A stretch of DNA of 64,000 bases. It comes from Kocuria sp. TGY1127_2 (lineage in GTDB: Bacteria; Actinomycetota; Actinomycetes; Actinomycetales; Micrococcaceae). The notes below the pieces were generated by a model, which worked only from the letters and a program-made list of their open reading frames with translations, did not search any database and had not been told where the DNA came from. Position numbers and translations under genes: made by a program. Below, in pieces: positions 17,408 to 26,506 of this stretch (position 1 is the stretch's first letter; each line of letters starts with the position of its first letter). The DNA is taken from assembly GCF_013394385.1 (NCBI RefSeq), contig NZ_AP022834.1, positions 248,001 through 312,000 on the forward strand, in the 5' to 3' direction.

Positions 17408-18646
17408 CTACCGGTGGTCGGCCCGGGCCGTGACCAAGCCTGCTGTCGCCTCGGCGATGGCGCGTTCCTCGTCGGTAGGGACGACCAAAACCGTGATCGT
17501 CGAGTCCTTCGCGGAGATCACCCGGATCTCACCGGATCGGGCCTCGTTGGCTTCTTCGTCCAACGTGATGCCCAGAGCAGCGAGCTCCTCAACCACGAGT
17601 TTGCGGAATACCGCCGAATTCTCCCCGATGCCAGCGGTGAAGACAAGGCTGCGCATCCCTCCGACAGCAACGTGATAACCGCCGATGTACTTCGCCAAGC
17701 GATACGCGGCCATGTCCATGGCCAACTGCGCGTTCCGATCACCGGAGCCGGCACGTTCGGCGAGCTCGCGCATGTCATTGGTGCCGCCGATGGCCACAAG
17801 GCCCGATTCTTTGTTGAGGATTTCGTCCAAACGCTCGGCGTCGACGTCTTTGTTGCGCGTCAGGATTCCCGTGAGCACCGAGGGATCGACGTCGCCCGAG
17901 CGGGTGCCCATGACCAGGCCAGCCAACGGCGTGTACCCCATTGAGGTGTCGATCGATGTGCCGCCCCTGATGGCGGTGACCGAGGCGCCATTTCCCAAGT
18001 GTGCAATGACCGCGTTGAATTCCTCACGAGCCACTCCGAGGAATTCGGCGGCTTTGCCGGTCACGTAGTCGTGGCTGGTTCCGTGGAAGCCGTAGCGGCG
18101 GATGCCGTGCAAGCGGTAGAAAGCGTCCGGAATGGCGTAGCGCCACGCCTTTTCCGGGAGGGAACGATGGAACGCGGTGTCGAACACGACCACCTGCGGC
18201 AAACTCGGCCACTTCTTCTGGATGGCGCGCAAGCCCAGGGCCGCGGCCGGATTGTGGAGCGGTGCAAGCGGCGCGAGGCGTTCGATGGCGCGGATGATCT
18301 CGTTGTTGACGATCACCGGCGCGGAGAAGCGTTCGCCGCCGTGGACGACGCGGTGGCCCACGGCGTCGATCTCGCGACCGTTCAGCTCACGGTCCAGGCG
18401 TTCAGCCATCACGTCCAATGCCTGGGAGTGATCGCCGATCCCCCCGCCTTCGCCGATGTTCTCGATGAGGCCTTTCGTCAGAACCTCATCACCCTCCGCG
18501 CCCAGTGTCGCCCGCTCCAGGGTGATGCGTTCGTTGATGGCCGGCATAGATGAAGTGTAGGGAGCGATGTTCTCCTCAGACGTGGAGACCTCTCGCACCT
18601 GATACTTGATCGACGAAGATCCGGAATTGATGACGAGGACGAGCAT
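17408..18646 (-). CDS. ackA: Acetate kinase
   Basis: Interconverts acetyl phosphate plus ADP with acetate plus ATP in the cytoplasm. The protein has 412 residues, the normal length. Family blocks are the N-terminal VLVINSGSSSIKYQV, HRVVHGGERF, GFHGTSHDYV, LGNGASV with TSMGYTPLAGLVMGTRSGDVDP, and the ATP-site TAGIGENS. The start at 18646 has a GAAGGGAA site. Its usual operon partner pta is not adjacent but at 22284-24392 on the same strand. Five unrelated-looking genes lie between them, so co-transcription is doubtful. Confidence 0.96.
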   Translation of the reverse strand: MLVLVINSGSSSIKYQVREVSTSEENIAPYTSSMPAINERITLERATLGAEGDEVLTKGLIENIGEGGGIGDHSQALDVMAERLDRELNGREIDAVGHRVVHGGERFSAPVIVNNEIIRAIERLAPLAPLHNPAAALGLRAIQKKWPSLPQVVVFDTAFHRSLPEKAWRYAIPDAFYRLHGIRRYGFHGTSHDYVTGKAAEFLGVAREEFNAVIAHLGNGASVTAIRGGTSIDTSMGYTPLAGLVMGTRSGDVDPSVLTGILTRNKDVDAERLDEILNKESGLVAIGGTNDMRELAERAGSGDRNAQLAMDMAAYRLAKYIGGYHVAVGGMRSLVFTAGIGENSAVFRKLVVEELAALGITLDEEANEARSGEIRVISAKDSTITVLVVPTDEERAIAEATAGLVTARADHR

Positions 18647-18724
18647 TGGGTTCCCTTCGCGTCGTGACGGTGCACGCTCCAGTATCTCACCGTCACGACG
18701 CGTTTCTGGGCTTCGAGCTCCGGA

Positions 18725-20371
18725 TCACTTCTGGGGCGTGATGAGCCTCTCGGCGGCGTCGTCCTCGGCTGCGAGTTCCGCGACCTTGAAGTGCATCTTC
18801 TTGCCGGTTGGCGTCAGCGGCAGCTCATCTACGAACCGGTAAGCGCGAGGGCGTTTGAAATCGGCCAAGCGCTGGTTGTTCCTGCACAGCGCGTCGAGCT
18901 CTTCCGCAGTGACGCCATCGCCTTCGGGGAGGATATAGGCGACAATTCGTTGGCCCCAATGCTTGTCTGCCACGCCCACGACCACCGCGGCATTCACGCC
19001 GGGGTGCTCCTCGAGGGCTTCCTCGACCTGGACCGGGTGGATGTTCTCTCCACCCGAGATGATCATGTCGTCCTTGCGTCCGACGACGGTCACGAATCCC
19101 TGATCGTCCCACGTCGCCAAATCGCCTGGGTAGAGCCAGCCGTAGTGGAATTTTTCCTCGTCGCGGTGCGGATTGTTGAAATAGGAGAATCCGGACTTGG
19201 GGGAGCGCATGATGACCTCACCGATTTCGGTGTTGTCGGTTGCCGCCGTTTCTTCAGGGGTCGCGACTCGGTCTTCGAAGATTTTGACGACAGCGACGTC
19301 GTCGTCCGTGCTGGCCCGACCAGCGGTACCCGCATGGTCCGGCAGGTCTTCGGGGCGCAGGAAGGTATTCCAGAAGGTCTCGGTCGTCCCGTACCCGTTG
19401 AAGATCCGGGGGGTCAGGACCTCCTGGTATCTGATGGCATCCGCACGGGAGAGGGGAGCGCCCATCGTCACGATGCCTCGAAGTGTCGAAAGGTCTCGCG
19501 GGTGACGTTCCTGGGCAGCCGCGAGCATGCCGAGGGTCACCGGCGCTCCGATGAGGAAGCTGATTCCCAGTTCTTCCGTGAGATCCAGCGCCTTGTCCGC
19601 GTCGAATACGCGCATGGGGACCACCGAGCCGCCGGAGTAGAAGACAGGGTTCGGGCCACCGGAATACAAGCCACCCCGGTGGAACCAGGGTGTGGTGTTG
19701 AGCGTGCGATCGTTTGGTGACAAGGGGAAATGCATGATGACGTCGTGGGCGGACATCACGTCAACGAGCGAGGGGAGCGGCACGCCCTTGGGCATCCCCG
19801 TGGTCCCTGAGGTGTAGAGACGGGTGGCCTCTTCATACGTGGAAAAGTCTTCCGGCACGCGCGGGTTGTGGTCCGGGGCCGAATTCACAGCATCCCAGAA
19901 CTCGACGGCTCCGTCCCGTGTCTCGTCGCCAAGGACCCACTCGATCGGGTTGCCTTGTGCGAGTTCGACGGCCTGGTCGGCCGTCTCTCGGTATTTGTCG
20001 GTGAATACGAAAACCTTGGGGGAGCTGTCGTCGAGAATGTGCGAGGTTTCCCCTGCCGACAAACGGTAATTGATCGGCACGCTGACCGCGGCGATACGTT
20101 GCGTTGCAAGATAGAGAATTGCGAATTCGGGGCAGTTGGGAAGCTGATAAACAACGGCATCGCCGCGGCCTACCCCGGCCTCGATCAGGGCGGAGGCGGC
20201 CCGCGCGACGTCGGCGTCGAGTTCGGCGTAGGTCCACTGTCGGTTGGTTTCCGGGTCGATGATCGCTGGGTCGGATCCGTACCGTCGAACATTGCGTCGG
20301 AAGCCGGCTTCATAGGTGAAGGCGCTTTCGAAGTAGTCCTTAAAGCGTTGGGGGTTGTACACCTTCCGCAT
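18725..20371 (-). CDS. Class I adenylate-forming acyl-CoA ligase
   Basis: Activates a carboxylic acid with ATP and CoA. About 548 residues. Motifs are YTSGTTGMPKG (P-loop-like A3), GYGTTET (A5), YPGDLATWDDQGF (A7), GRKDDMIISGGENIHP (A8) and the catalytic lysine near the C-terminus in PLTPTGKKMHF. The substrate class (fatty, aryl or short acid) is not clear from motifs. The open frame continues upstream to 20518; ATG 20371 is favoured because an AT-rich TATAGT promoter-like box precedes it, though GTG ten bases on is better spaced from GGAG. Confidence 0.85.
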   Translation of the reverse strand: MRKVYNPQRFKDYFESAFTYEAGFRRNVRRYGSDPAIIDPETNRQWTYAELDADVARAASALIEAGVGRGDAVVYQLPNCPEFAILYLATQRIAAVSVPINYRLSAGETSHILDDSSPKVFVFTDKYRETADQAVELAQGNPIEWVLGDETRDGAVEFWDAVNSAPDHNPRVPEDFSTYEEATRLYTSGTTGMPKGVPLPSLVDVMSAHDVIMHFPLSPNDRTLNTTPWFHRGGLYSGGPNPVFYSGGSVVPMRVFDADKALDLTEELGISFLIGAPVTLGMLAAAQERHPRDLSTLRGIVTMGAPLSRADAIRYQEVLTPRIFNGYGTTETFWNTFLRPEDLPDHAGTAGRASTDDDVAVVKIFEDRVATPEETAATDNTEIGEVIMRSPKSGFSYFNNPHRDEEKFHYGWLYPGDLATWDDQGFVTVVGRKDDMIISGGENIHPVQVEEALEEHPGVNAAVVVGVADKHWGQRIVAYILPEGDGVTAEELDALCRNNQRLADFKRPRAYRFVDELPLTPTGKKMHFKVAELAAEDDAAERLITPQK

Positions 20372-20555
20372 CTCCTGTGTCGAGTGATTGATGTATAGGG
20401 AAACTATAGAAATTCTACGCCTGGAGCGGCATACGCATCGTTCTGATGACGCGAATGCTTGGACAAGCCCTTGGTGCGGTGGCGATGTTCGAAATTCGTA
20501 GTGGTTCTGGTCTAACACACCCGGGTGACGGAAGCACTGCCACCCGAACGTACAA

Positions 20556-20608
20556 AGCCCGGGAAATCATGTGTTTCGGCTAGGCCGATAACGATGACTT
20601 CCCGGGCT
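20556..20608 (-). terminator. Long two-tier hairpin downstream of dps
   Basis: An outer 15-bp arm pair (AGCCCGGGAAATCAT at 20556-20570, ATGACTTCCCGGGCT at 20594-20608, one mismatch) encloses a second small stem TCGGC-TAG-GCCGA. Located just beyond the dps stop on the minus strand, it probably terminates dps transcription before the acyl-CoA ligase gene. Confidence 0.7.
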
Positions 20609-20631
20609 GAGATGCTCAGAAATGGGCCAGA

Positions 20632-21165
20632 TTACTTGGCTTTGGCCGGAGTACGCGTTTCTGCGCTGATGAACCAGGCCTGTTGCTCGAGTTTCTCGAG
20701 GATTCCGTGCAGAATATCGGCCGACGTGGGATCGGCCTCGTCCACGGCGTCGTGTACTTCTCGCATGGTGCCCGTGGTTGCTTCGAGGGAGCGGACGACC
20801 ACGTCGATCGCATCGGTGGTCAGCACTTCTCCCTGAGGCATCTCCGGCAGAGTGGTGTCCACGGCGACAACGGCAGGCCGACCATCCGGCGTAGCGTGCA
20901 GGGCGCGCATGCGTTCGGCGACGTCGTCGGAGGCCTCGCGGGCGATGTCGACGACTTCGTCCAGATTCAGGTGCAGATCGCGGAAGTTCGGTCCGACGAT
21001 GTTCCAGTGGGCCTGTTTCCCGACCATGTGCAGGGCGATCAGGTCAACGAGAACCTTCTGCAGGTCATCACGCAATTCTTTGGGGGCAACGAATCCCTTT
21101 TCCGCGTTCTCGCGGCGGGTTTTGGTGTCGCCTGCGGGCTGCGGGGCCTTAATGGTTTCAGTCAT
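20632..21165 (-). CDS. dps: Dps-family DNA-binding ferritin
   Basis: A 177-residue mini-ferritin that forms dodecamers, oxidises and stores iron with peroxide, and protects DNA. The inter-subunit ferroxidase signature is present: HMVGKQAHWNIVGPNFRDLHLNLDEVVDIAREASDDVAERM. The N-terminal extension is lysine/arginine-bearing (APQPAGDTKTRRENAEKGF), which in this family can bind DNA. A well-formed hairpin follows the stop. A small acidic protein gene lies upstream on the same strand. Confidence 0.94.
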   Translation of the reverse strand: MTETIKAPQPAGDTKTRRENAEKGFVAPKELRDDLQKVLVDLIALHMVGKQAHWNIVGPNFRDLHLNLDEVVDIAREASDDVAERMRALHATPDGRPAVVAVDTTLPEMPQGEVLTTDAIDVVVRSLEATTGTMREVHDAVDEADPTSADILHGILEKLEQQAWFISAETRTPAKAK

Positions 21166-21242
21166 TGCTACTCCTCTGTGAGGGTCCTTGAATTCAGGAC
21201 TCGAATGTGGTTCGTCTGATAGCTATGTGAAGGGGACGGGAG

Positions 21243-21410
21243 TTAGTTATCCGTAGCGGGCGCTCGTCCCTGAGAATCGGTCATGTCACCGACTGCGCCG
21301 TCGCCGGGTTCTCCTTGAGAACCCGATTCCTCTTGATAGGCCTTTTCTTCTTCCGGGCTCATCCCGATTTTTTCTTCGGGAGAGTCCTCTGCCTTGTTCG
21401 TGCGACTCAT
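21243..21410 (-). CDS. Small acidic hypothetical protein upstream of dps
   Basis: A 55-residue very hydrophilic protein, rich in Glu, Asp, Ser, Gly and Gln, with no cysteine, no signal and no membrane segment; probably disordered. The start at 21410 is chosen for an AGGAGG site 6 bases upstream; an in-frame ATG further upstream gives a longer frame but no ribosome site. It ends 77 bp before dps on the same strand, so a stress-linked role is possible. I do not recognise the family. Confidence 0.6.
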   Translation of the reverse strand: MSRTNKAEDSPEEKIGMSPEEEKAYQEESGSQGEPGDGAVGDMTDSQGRAPATDN

Positions 21411-21670
21411 ATTGCACCTCCTGAAGAAGGGTTGTGTCGCCGGAGCGCTCTGTGCGCCCTGGTTCCGGGTCTCATCTGTCACGCTGTTCGGCGTAACCAA
21501 CACCCATCTCTTCAAACGCTACTCCCGTTCTCGACGGATGCGGAAGGGGTGTATGCCCATGGCGTATGCGGTCCGCAGGCTCGCGGGGGGGCGACAACGG
21601 CGGTGGCGTTTCGGCCGGGTTGGCGACCCTCTCTGGCGTTGGGTTGCGCTCGGAACAGGTGGGTGCTCGG

Positions 21671-22159
21671 CTACTTGTCTTTGACGGGTATCGCCAGCCC
21701 AGTAACGAGCGTTTCGGGGGCGACGTCGGGGCCCGGCTTGGTCTCGTAAGCCTCCCAGAAAGGCATGAGTGGGGTTTTGCCGTCCGCTTCGAGCCTTTCC
21801 ATGAAGGACTGCCACGATTCCGGGAGCCCGTCATAGGGGCCACGATGCCTCGCTGTGGCCAAGCGGCAGGCCGGCAACTCGGACGGAATGATCTTCACAT
21901 CGCCGACGGTGACCGTTTCGCTCAAAGGTTCGTCCACTGGGAATCCGGTCTCGAACGTAGCGGTTTGGTCGGGAACGGACTCGTAGCGGGAGAATGCGGG
22001 ACCGGCTGGGCTGAACAGGCCCTGTTGAACCGCCTGCCCCAAGGTTGAGAATGCCTCGTCCATGGCAGTGGGCATTTCACGCATGGGCAGTTCGCGGAAC
22101 CGAACAACCACTGTTCTCATTCCAGGAAAATCGATGTATTCAGGACGCGGGACACTCAT
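21671..22159 (-). CDS. GyrI-like/SOUL-type small-molecule-binding domain protein
   Basis: A 162-residue stand-alone effector-binding domain like the ligand part of AraC/BmrR regulators and GyrI. Supporting segments are VVVRFRELPMREMPTAMDEAFSTLG, an acidic middle and ACRLATARHRGPYDGLPESWQSFMERL. No DNA-binding domain is present. It starts at 22159 with AAGGAG and lies downstream of pta on the same strand. The ligand is unknown. Confidence 0.75.
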   Translation of the reverse strand: MSVPRPEYIDFPGMRTVVVRFRELPMREMPTAMDEAFSTLGQAVQQGLFSPAGPAFSRYESVPDQTATFETGFPVDEPLSETVTVGDVKIIPSELPACRLATARHRGPYDGLPESWQSFMERLEADGKTPLMPFWEAYETKPGPDVAPETLVTGLAIPVKDK

Positions 22160-22283
22160 AGCGCTCGAACTCCTTCACGGTGCTTGAGTGAAGTCTAAGG
22201 TCGGACGCCCGGAACCGCTAGGACAATCAATGAACCTGATGCCCGGCAGAGAGAACAGAGGCAGAACACTGGTTGGGTGCGGG

Positions 22284-24392
22284 CTACTCCGACTGCGCCT
22301 GAATCGCCGTGATGGCCACAGTGTTCACGATGTCGTCGACCGTGCAGCCGCGAGAAAGGTCATTGACCGGTTTGCGAAGCCCCTGGAGGACCGGGCCGAC
22401 TGCCACGGCGCCCGAGGACTGTTGAACCGCCTTGTAGGTGTTGTTGCCCGTGTTGAGATCCGGGAACACAAAAACTGTGGCCCGACCGGCAACCTGAGAG
22501 CCCGGGAGCTTCGACTCCGCAACTGAAGCATTGGTTGCGGCGTCATACTGGATCGGTCCCTCGACCTCGAAATCCGGGTGTGTTGAGCGCACCAACTCGG
22601 TTGCTTCACGAACGCGGTCGACGTCCTCGCCCGAGCCGGACCCTCCGGTTGAATAGGAAAGCATGGCAACCCGTGGTTCGACGCCGAACTGCCTTGCGGT
22701 CCGCGCGCTCGCCTTGGCGATGTCGGCGAGCTGCTCGGCATTGGGATTGGGGTTCACCGCGCAGTCCCCGTACACCAGCGCGCGATCCTCGAGGAGCATG
22801 AAGAACACCGAGGAAACGATGTTGACTCCCTGTTTGGTTTTCACGAATTCCAGGGCCGGGCGGATGGTATTGGCCGTGGTGTGCGCAGCGCCCGAAACCA
22901 TCCCGTCCACATGACCGAGTTGAACCATCATGGTTCCGAAGTAAGAACCGTCCAGCATGCGTTCCTTGGCCTGCTCGAGTTCTACGCCCTTGTGCGCCCG
23001 GAGCCTGGCGTATTCGGCGGCGTATTCCTCCCGCAACGGGGAATCGGTGGGGTCAATCAATCTGACTTCGCCCCGGCTGGGGGATCCGCTGGAGGCGAAA
23101 CTGAGATCGATGCCTTCGGCCTGGGCCAGTTCGCGCACCGTCGACTCGCTTCCCAGAATGGTCAGATCGCAGAAGTCGCGCCGGACAATGATCTCGGCAG
23201 CACGCAGGATTCGGACGTCTTCCCCCTCGGTCAGAACGATGCGGCGCCGATTCGAGCGGGCCGTTTCGATCAGTTCGTGCAGGAAGCGCAATGGGGTCAT
23301 GGTGGCGGGGCGAGGTAAGTCAAGGCGCCCGAGCAGTTCCTTCTCATCCACGGACTTCGACCATTCGCCCATGGCCGCTGCGATCTTTCGGGGTGCACCT
23401 GCCCGCAATTGGCCGTGAACCGCTCCCACGGCCTGTGCCGCGGAGAAAGTATCCACCGAGGTACGCAGGATCGGAAAGGGAGCAGCCTTGATCAACGCTT
23501 GGGTCGCGGTATTGATATGCAGATCCCCCGAGAGGAGCACACCCGAAGGAACCGGGAACGTCGGGGAGAGCGCAGAGGCCAAAGTCGCCATCACGACGTC
23601 GGAGCGGTCCGACGGCGTGATGACGAAGTCTCCGTCCGCCATCTGTTCGAGGAAATTGCCGACCGTCATCGCCGCGACTTTGACCGCTTGGATGTCGCGA
23701 TCCAGGGATGCCCCGACCCCCTCGGCTTCGAGGTCGAGTTCGTTGACAACCTCGTCGACCGTGGGGTGCGAAATTGCTGGAGTCTCCGGAACAACGTAAA
23801 CGTGGCCCCCGCGGCGCCCCGCGGGAACATGGGCCTCGACCTCGGAGGCCATCTCCGGATCAACCCTGTTGACAATGATGCCCAGCAGATCCGTTTTGGC
23901 AGCGTGCAGCTCGGCGCGTGTAACTTCCACGGAGTTGACGATGTCTTCGACGCTGTCTGCTTCGGCCCCGGAGATCACTGCCAGGACGGAGCAACCCATG
24001 TTGTTGGCGAGTCTGGCATTCATGTCGAATTCTGCAGTTGCCGCATTGTGAGCCAGCAGATCGGTGCCGTCCACAATGACGACGTCGAATTGTTGACTCA
24101 TCTCCGAATAGATTGACAAGGACGTGTTGACCAGCTCGTTGAGATCTCCGGCGGCGAGAAGCTCGCGGCATCGCGCCAGCGAAACGCCGCCGCGTGCCGA
24201 AGAACCGTCGAGATCGAAGGTCTGGCGCATGAGCCTGATCCGAGGGTCGGTCTCGACCGAGTCGGTCTCGAAGACCGGCCGGAAATAGCCGACAGAGTCC
24301 GCCCTGCGAATCAAGGAATCGGTCAGGCCCAAGGCGATCAGAGTCTTACCCGCCCGCGGGGTCATTGCATCGAGAAAAATTCCGGTGGTCAT
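22284..24392 (-). CDS. pta: Phosphate acetyltransferase, long form
   Basis: Converts acetyl-CoA and phosphate to acetyl phosphate. At 702 residues it is the long type: an N-terminal dethiobiotin-synthetase-like P-loop domain (GIFLDAMTPRAGKTLIALGL, residues about 4-23), a central DRTGG-like regulatory domain, and the catalytic PTA domain from about residue 370 (YSTGGSGSG, then VFPDLNTGNNTYKAVQQ). Together with acetate kinase it runs acetate overflow and uptake. It is separated from ackA by 3.6 kb. Confidence 0.95.
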   Translation of the reverse strand: MTTGIFLDAMTPRAGKTLIALGLTDSLIRRADSVGYFRPVFETDSVETDPRIRLMRQTFDLDGSSARGGVSLARCRELLAAGDLNELVNTSLSIYSEMSQQFDVVIVDGTDLLAHNAATAEFDMNARLANNMGCSVLAVISGAEADSVEDIVNSVEVTRAELHAAKTDLLGIIVNRVDPEMASEVEAHVPAGRRGGHVYVVPETPAISHPTVDEVVNELDLEAEGVGASLDRDIQAVKVAAMTVGNFLEQMADGDFVITPSDRSDVVMATLASALSPTFPVPSGVLLSGDLHINTATQALIKAAPFPILRTSVDTFSAAQAVGAVHGQLRAGAPRKIAAAMGEWSKSVDEKELLGRLDLPRPATMTPLRFLHELIETARSNRRRIVLTEGEDVRILRAAEIIVRRDFCDLTILGSESTVRELAQAEGIDLSFASSGSPSRGEVRLIDPTDSPLREEYAAEYARLRAHKGVELEQAKERMLDGSYFGTMMVQLGHVDGMVSGAAHTTANTIRPALEFVKTKQGVNIVSSVFFMLLEDRALVYGDCAVNPNPNAEQLADIAKASARTARQFGVEPRVAMLSYSTGGSGSGEDVDRVREATELVRSTHPDFEVEGPIQYDAATNASVAESKLPGSQVAGRATVFVFPDLNTGNNTYKAVQQSSGAVAVGPVLQGLRKPVNDLSRGCTVDDIVNTVAITAIQAQSE

Positions 24393-24552
24393 GATTCATC
24401 CTTCGCTGGAGGGCTCGCCTGCTCGGCGCGCTGACGATATCGATTTTAGGCGCGGCGTCGTCACGGCGGTACGTGGTACGTCTCATGTGGAAGATTCAAC
24501 GGTTGGCGGAATTCTCTAGGCCATTGAGCATGGTCGGTGGCATTCTGGAACC

Positions 24553-24861
24553 ATGTTGTTCGCATTCTCAGTTGCCCCGTCCGGCGGCGAGTCCCCCGAC
24601 GCTTCGGTCCATGAAGCCGTTGCGGCGGCAGTCCGCATCGTCCGCGAATCCGGTTTGCCCCACCGCACCGATTCGATGTTCACCACCATCGAAGGCGACT
24701 GGGACGAATGCATGGACGTCATCAAACGCGCGACCGAAGCCGTCGGCGAGTATGGAACGCGCGTGTCCCTCGTGCTCAAGGCGGATATTCGACCAGGGTA
24801 CGAAGGCGAATTGACGGGCAAGCTCGAAAGGCTCGAGCAAGCAATCGAAGGAAATGAATGA
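24553..24861 (+). CDS. Thiamine-binding-type protein (MTH1187/YkoF family)
   Basis: A 102-residue ferredoxin-like-fold protein of the DUF77/MTH1187 family, whose members bind thiamine or related ligands. Seen: MLFAFSVAPSGGESPDASVHEAVAAAVRIVRESGLPH and later GEYGTRVSLVLKADIRPG. Its stop overlaps the start of the GNAT gene as ATGA, so the two are translationally coupled. It is divergent from pta. Confidence 0.82.
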   Translation: MLFAFSVAPSGGESPDASVHEAVAAAVRIVRESGLPHRTDSMFTTIEGDWDECMDVIKRATEAVGEYGTRVSLVLKADIRPGYEGELTGKLERLEQAIEGNE

Positions 24862-25484
24862 CCTTCGTCTGTGACGGAAAATATGTCATTTCTCCCGCTG
24901 GCGTCGAAGATGCTTCGACCTACACGCAGGTGCACCTGAGTGCTCTGGAAAAGTCGTACCGGGAAATCATCGGGCCCGACTTCGGGCCTAGGATGCGTGC
25001 TCAGGCTGGTGAGATCGCTTCCGAGGACCTTGAGTATCTTTCACAGCCGGGTGCCCGGGCTTTCATCGCCTGGGCGAACCCCCAATTCGGTGAGAGCAAT
25101 GATTACGGTTGCTGTTCCGTGGGTGCGGACCCGGACATGTGGTTTCGACCCGTCGGCATAGCCTTGGCCACCGACGCGGGTCCGCTCGAGGACTGGGAGC
25201 GCGAGATCGGCGCCCACCGGCTCGAAGCCCCAGCGGGCCAGCGGCTGCGCAAACTCATTAACCTGTACATCCTTCCCGAGGCCCAGAACGACGGTCTAGG
25301 AAAAGAATTGCTGCAGGAGGTTTTGCCCTCGGAGGACCCGGCGTTGCTGTGGCTCATCAACGGCAACGAGGCCGCTGCCCGTTTCTATCGTCGTCACGGG
25401 TTCCAGGAGCTGGGCGAGGCTTTCGAAACAGAGGGGTCGTGGGCGCCGTCGACGACGGGCCGCATGGTCCGGGGAATGGCTTAG
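24858..25484 (+). CDS. GNAT-family N-acetyltransferase
   Basis: A 208-residue cytoplasmic acetyltransferase. The acetyl-CoA loop region is INLYILPEAQNDGLGKELLQEVLP, with the C-terminal strand-helix NGNEAAARFYRRHGFQELG typical of GNAT enzymes. The usual Q/RxxGxG/A reads QNDGLGK. It is coupled to the upstream thiamine-binding-type gene by a 4-bp overlap. The substrate is unknown. Confidence 0.85.
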   Translation: MTFVCDGKYVISPAGVEDASTYTQVHLSALEKSYREIIGPDFGPRMRAQAGEIASEDLEYLSQPGARAFIAWANPQFGESNDYGCCSVGADPDMWFRPVGIALATDAGPLEDWEREIGAHRLEAPAGQRLRKLINLYILPEAQNDGLGKELLQEVLPSEDPALLWLINGNEAAARFYRRHGFQELGEAFETEGSWAPSTTGRMVRGMA

Positions 25485-25503
25485 GCCGGACAGCATTGCG
25501 GGA

Positions 25504-25530
25504 CAAAGACATCCGTGAGGGCTGTCTTTG
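25504..25530. terminator. Hairpin between convergent GNAT and TetR genes
   Basis: CAAAGACA (25504-25511) and TGTCTTTG (25523-25530) form a perfect 8-bp stem with an 11-nt loop in the 87-bp gap between convergent genes. Confidence 0.5.
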
Positions 25531-25571
25531 GGCAGGTCTGACGACGATCATGTGCACCTTTGGACGAGCGC

Positions 25572-26474
25572 TCACCCCCAGGTTTGGCGCTCTAGCCCGC
25601 TCAGGAGCAGATCCAGCCCTGCGATGAATTGGGAACGGTCGTCCATCTTGCCGAATTCCCCGAGAATCGCGTGAACAAACGGGAACTCTTCGGGATCCGA
25701 GGCTTCCCATTCGCGGATTTGGTCGATGAAGCCTTCTTCCCTGCTCTCCAAGTCAGCTATTTCCTTAGCCCCCTCGGCGATCTCTGCGCCCATGCCAGAG
25801 GCGTAATTGATCACGGCCAGAGAGGCGTGAAATTGCTGGGAACGGGACAGCTCCATGCGCAAGAGTTGTTGCCCTACCGTTTCCCAGTACATGAAGGAAT
25901 TGTGCTCATCGGGTCCTGCCTTGATGAGCTGAGCGGCGAGCCACGGGTGTCCAAGCATCTGTGCGAAGAGGCACAGGATTAGACGACGAAGCCTCATGAG
26001 GGCGTCGACGGTTTGTTCGCTCGTACGAGGGTCAGGCGCTGGAGTCGAGAAATCCGCAAAGCCGGCGGGCGTGGGGGTCCCGGAGGAATCCAGGATCTCA
26101 TTTTCCCGCAGGGCTCTGCCGAGCAACTCGTCAGCCGCTAACGCCATGAGCTCTTCCTTGCCGCTCGCGTACCAGTACAGGCTGGCGACCCCACTGTTCA
26201 GGTCGGCCGCCAGGCCGCGGAGGGTCAGCTTTTCGGCGCCCTCACGATCAAGGGTTGCGATGGCTGTTTCAAGGATCGAGTCGAGAGAAAGGGAAGCTCG
26301 TTGACGGGCCATCCCCCGGCCGTTGCCGGATCGTGATCTCTGATTCGCCACCCGGTCGTTCTTGCGTGCCTGGCGCTGAGCATTGCGCCGCGCATTGAGG
26401 CGTACTTCGCGCTGCTGCGCCCGCTCTGCGGCGGTGAGGCTCTGCCTGTTCGGCCCGGGTCTGGACGATGTCAT
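25572..26474 (-). CDS. TetR-family repressor of the divergent MFS exporter
   Basis: About 300 residues: an unusual Arg/Gln-rich N-terminal extension of roughly 50 residues, then a TetR helix-turn-helix (SLDSILETAIATLDREGAEKLTLRGLAADLNSGVASLYWYASGKEELM) and a TetR C-terminal ligand domain. The start is uncertain: TTG 26510 and ATG 26474 lack good ribosome sites, and a much shorter ATG start just before ARQRASLSL would remove the extension. It is divergent from the MFS gene across an array of TCGAACnnnGTTCGA repeats that it very probably binds. Confidence 0.85.
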   Translation of the reverse strand: MTSSRPGPNRQSLTAAERAQQREVRLNARRNAQRQARKNDRVANQRSRSGNGRGMARQRASLSLDSILETAIATLDREGAEKLTLRGLAADLNSGVASLYWYASGKEELMALAADELLGRALRENEILDSSGTPTPAGFADFSTPAPDPRTSEQTVDALMRLRRLILCLFAQMLGHPWLAAQLIKAGPDEHNSFMYWETVGQQLLRMELSRSQQFHASLAVINYASGMGAEIAEGAKEIADLESREEGFIDQIREWEASDPEEFPFVHAILGEFGKMDDRSQFIAGLDLLLSGLERQTWG

Positions 26475-26506
26475 ACCCAAAAATCTACGCAGGCTCTTGC
26501 GCGGAA

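Noticed and set aside
22881-24116. Long plus-strand frames
   Set aside because: Antisense to pta; composition is that of a shadow.
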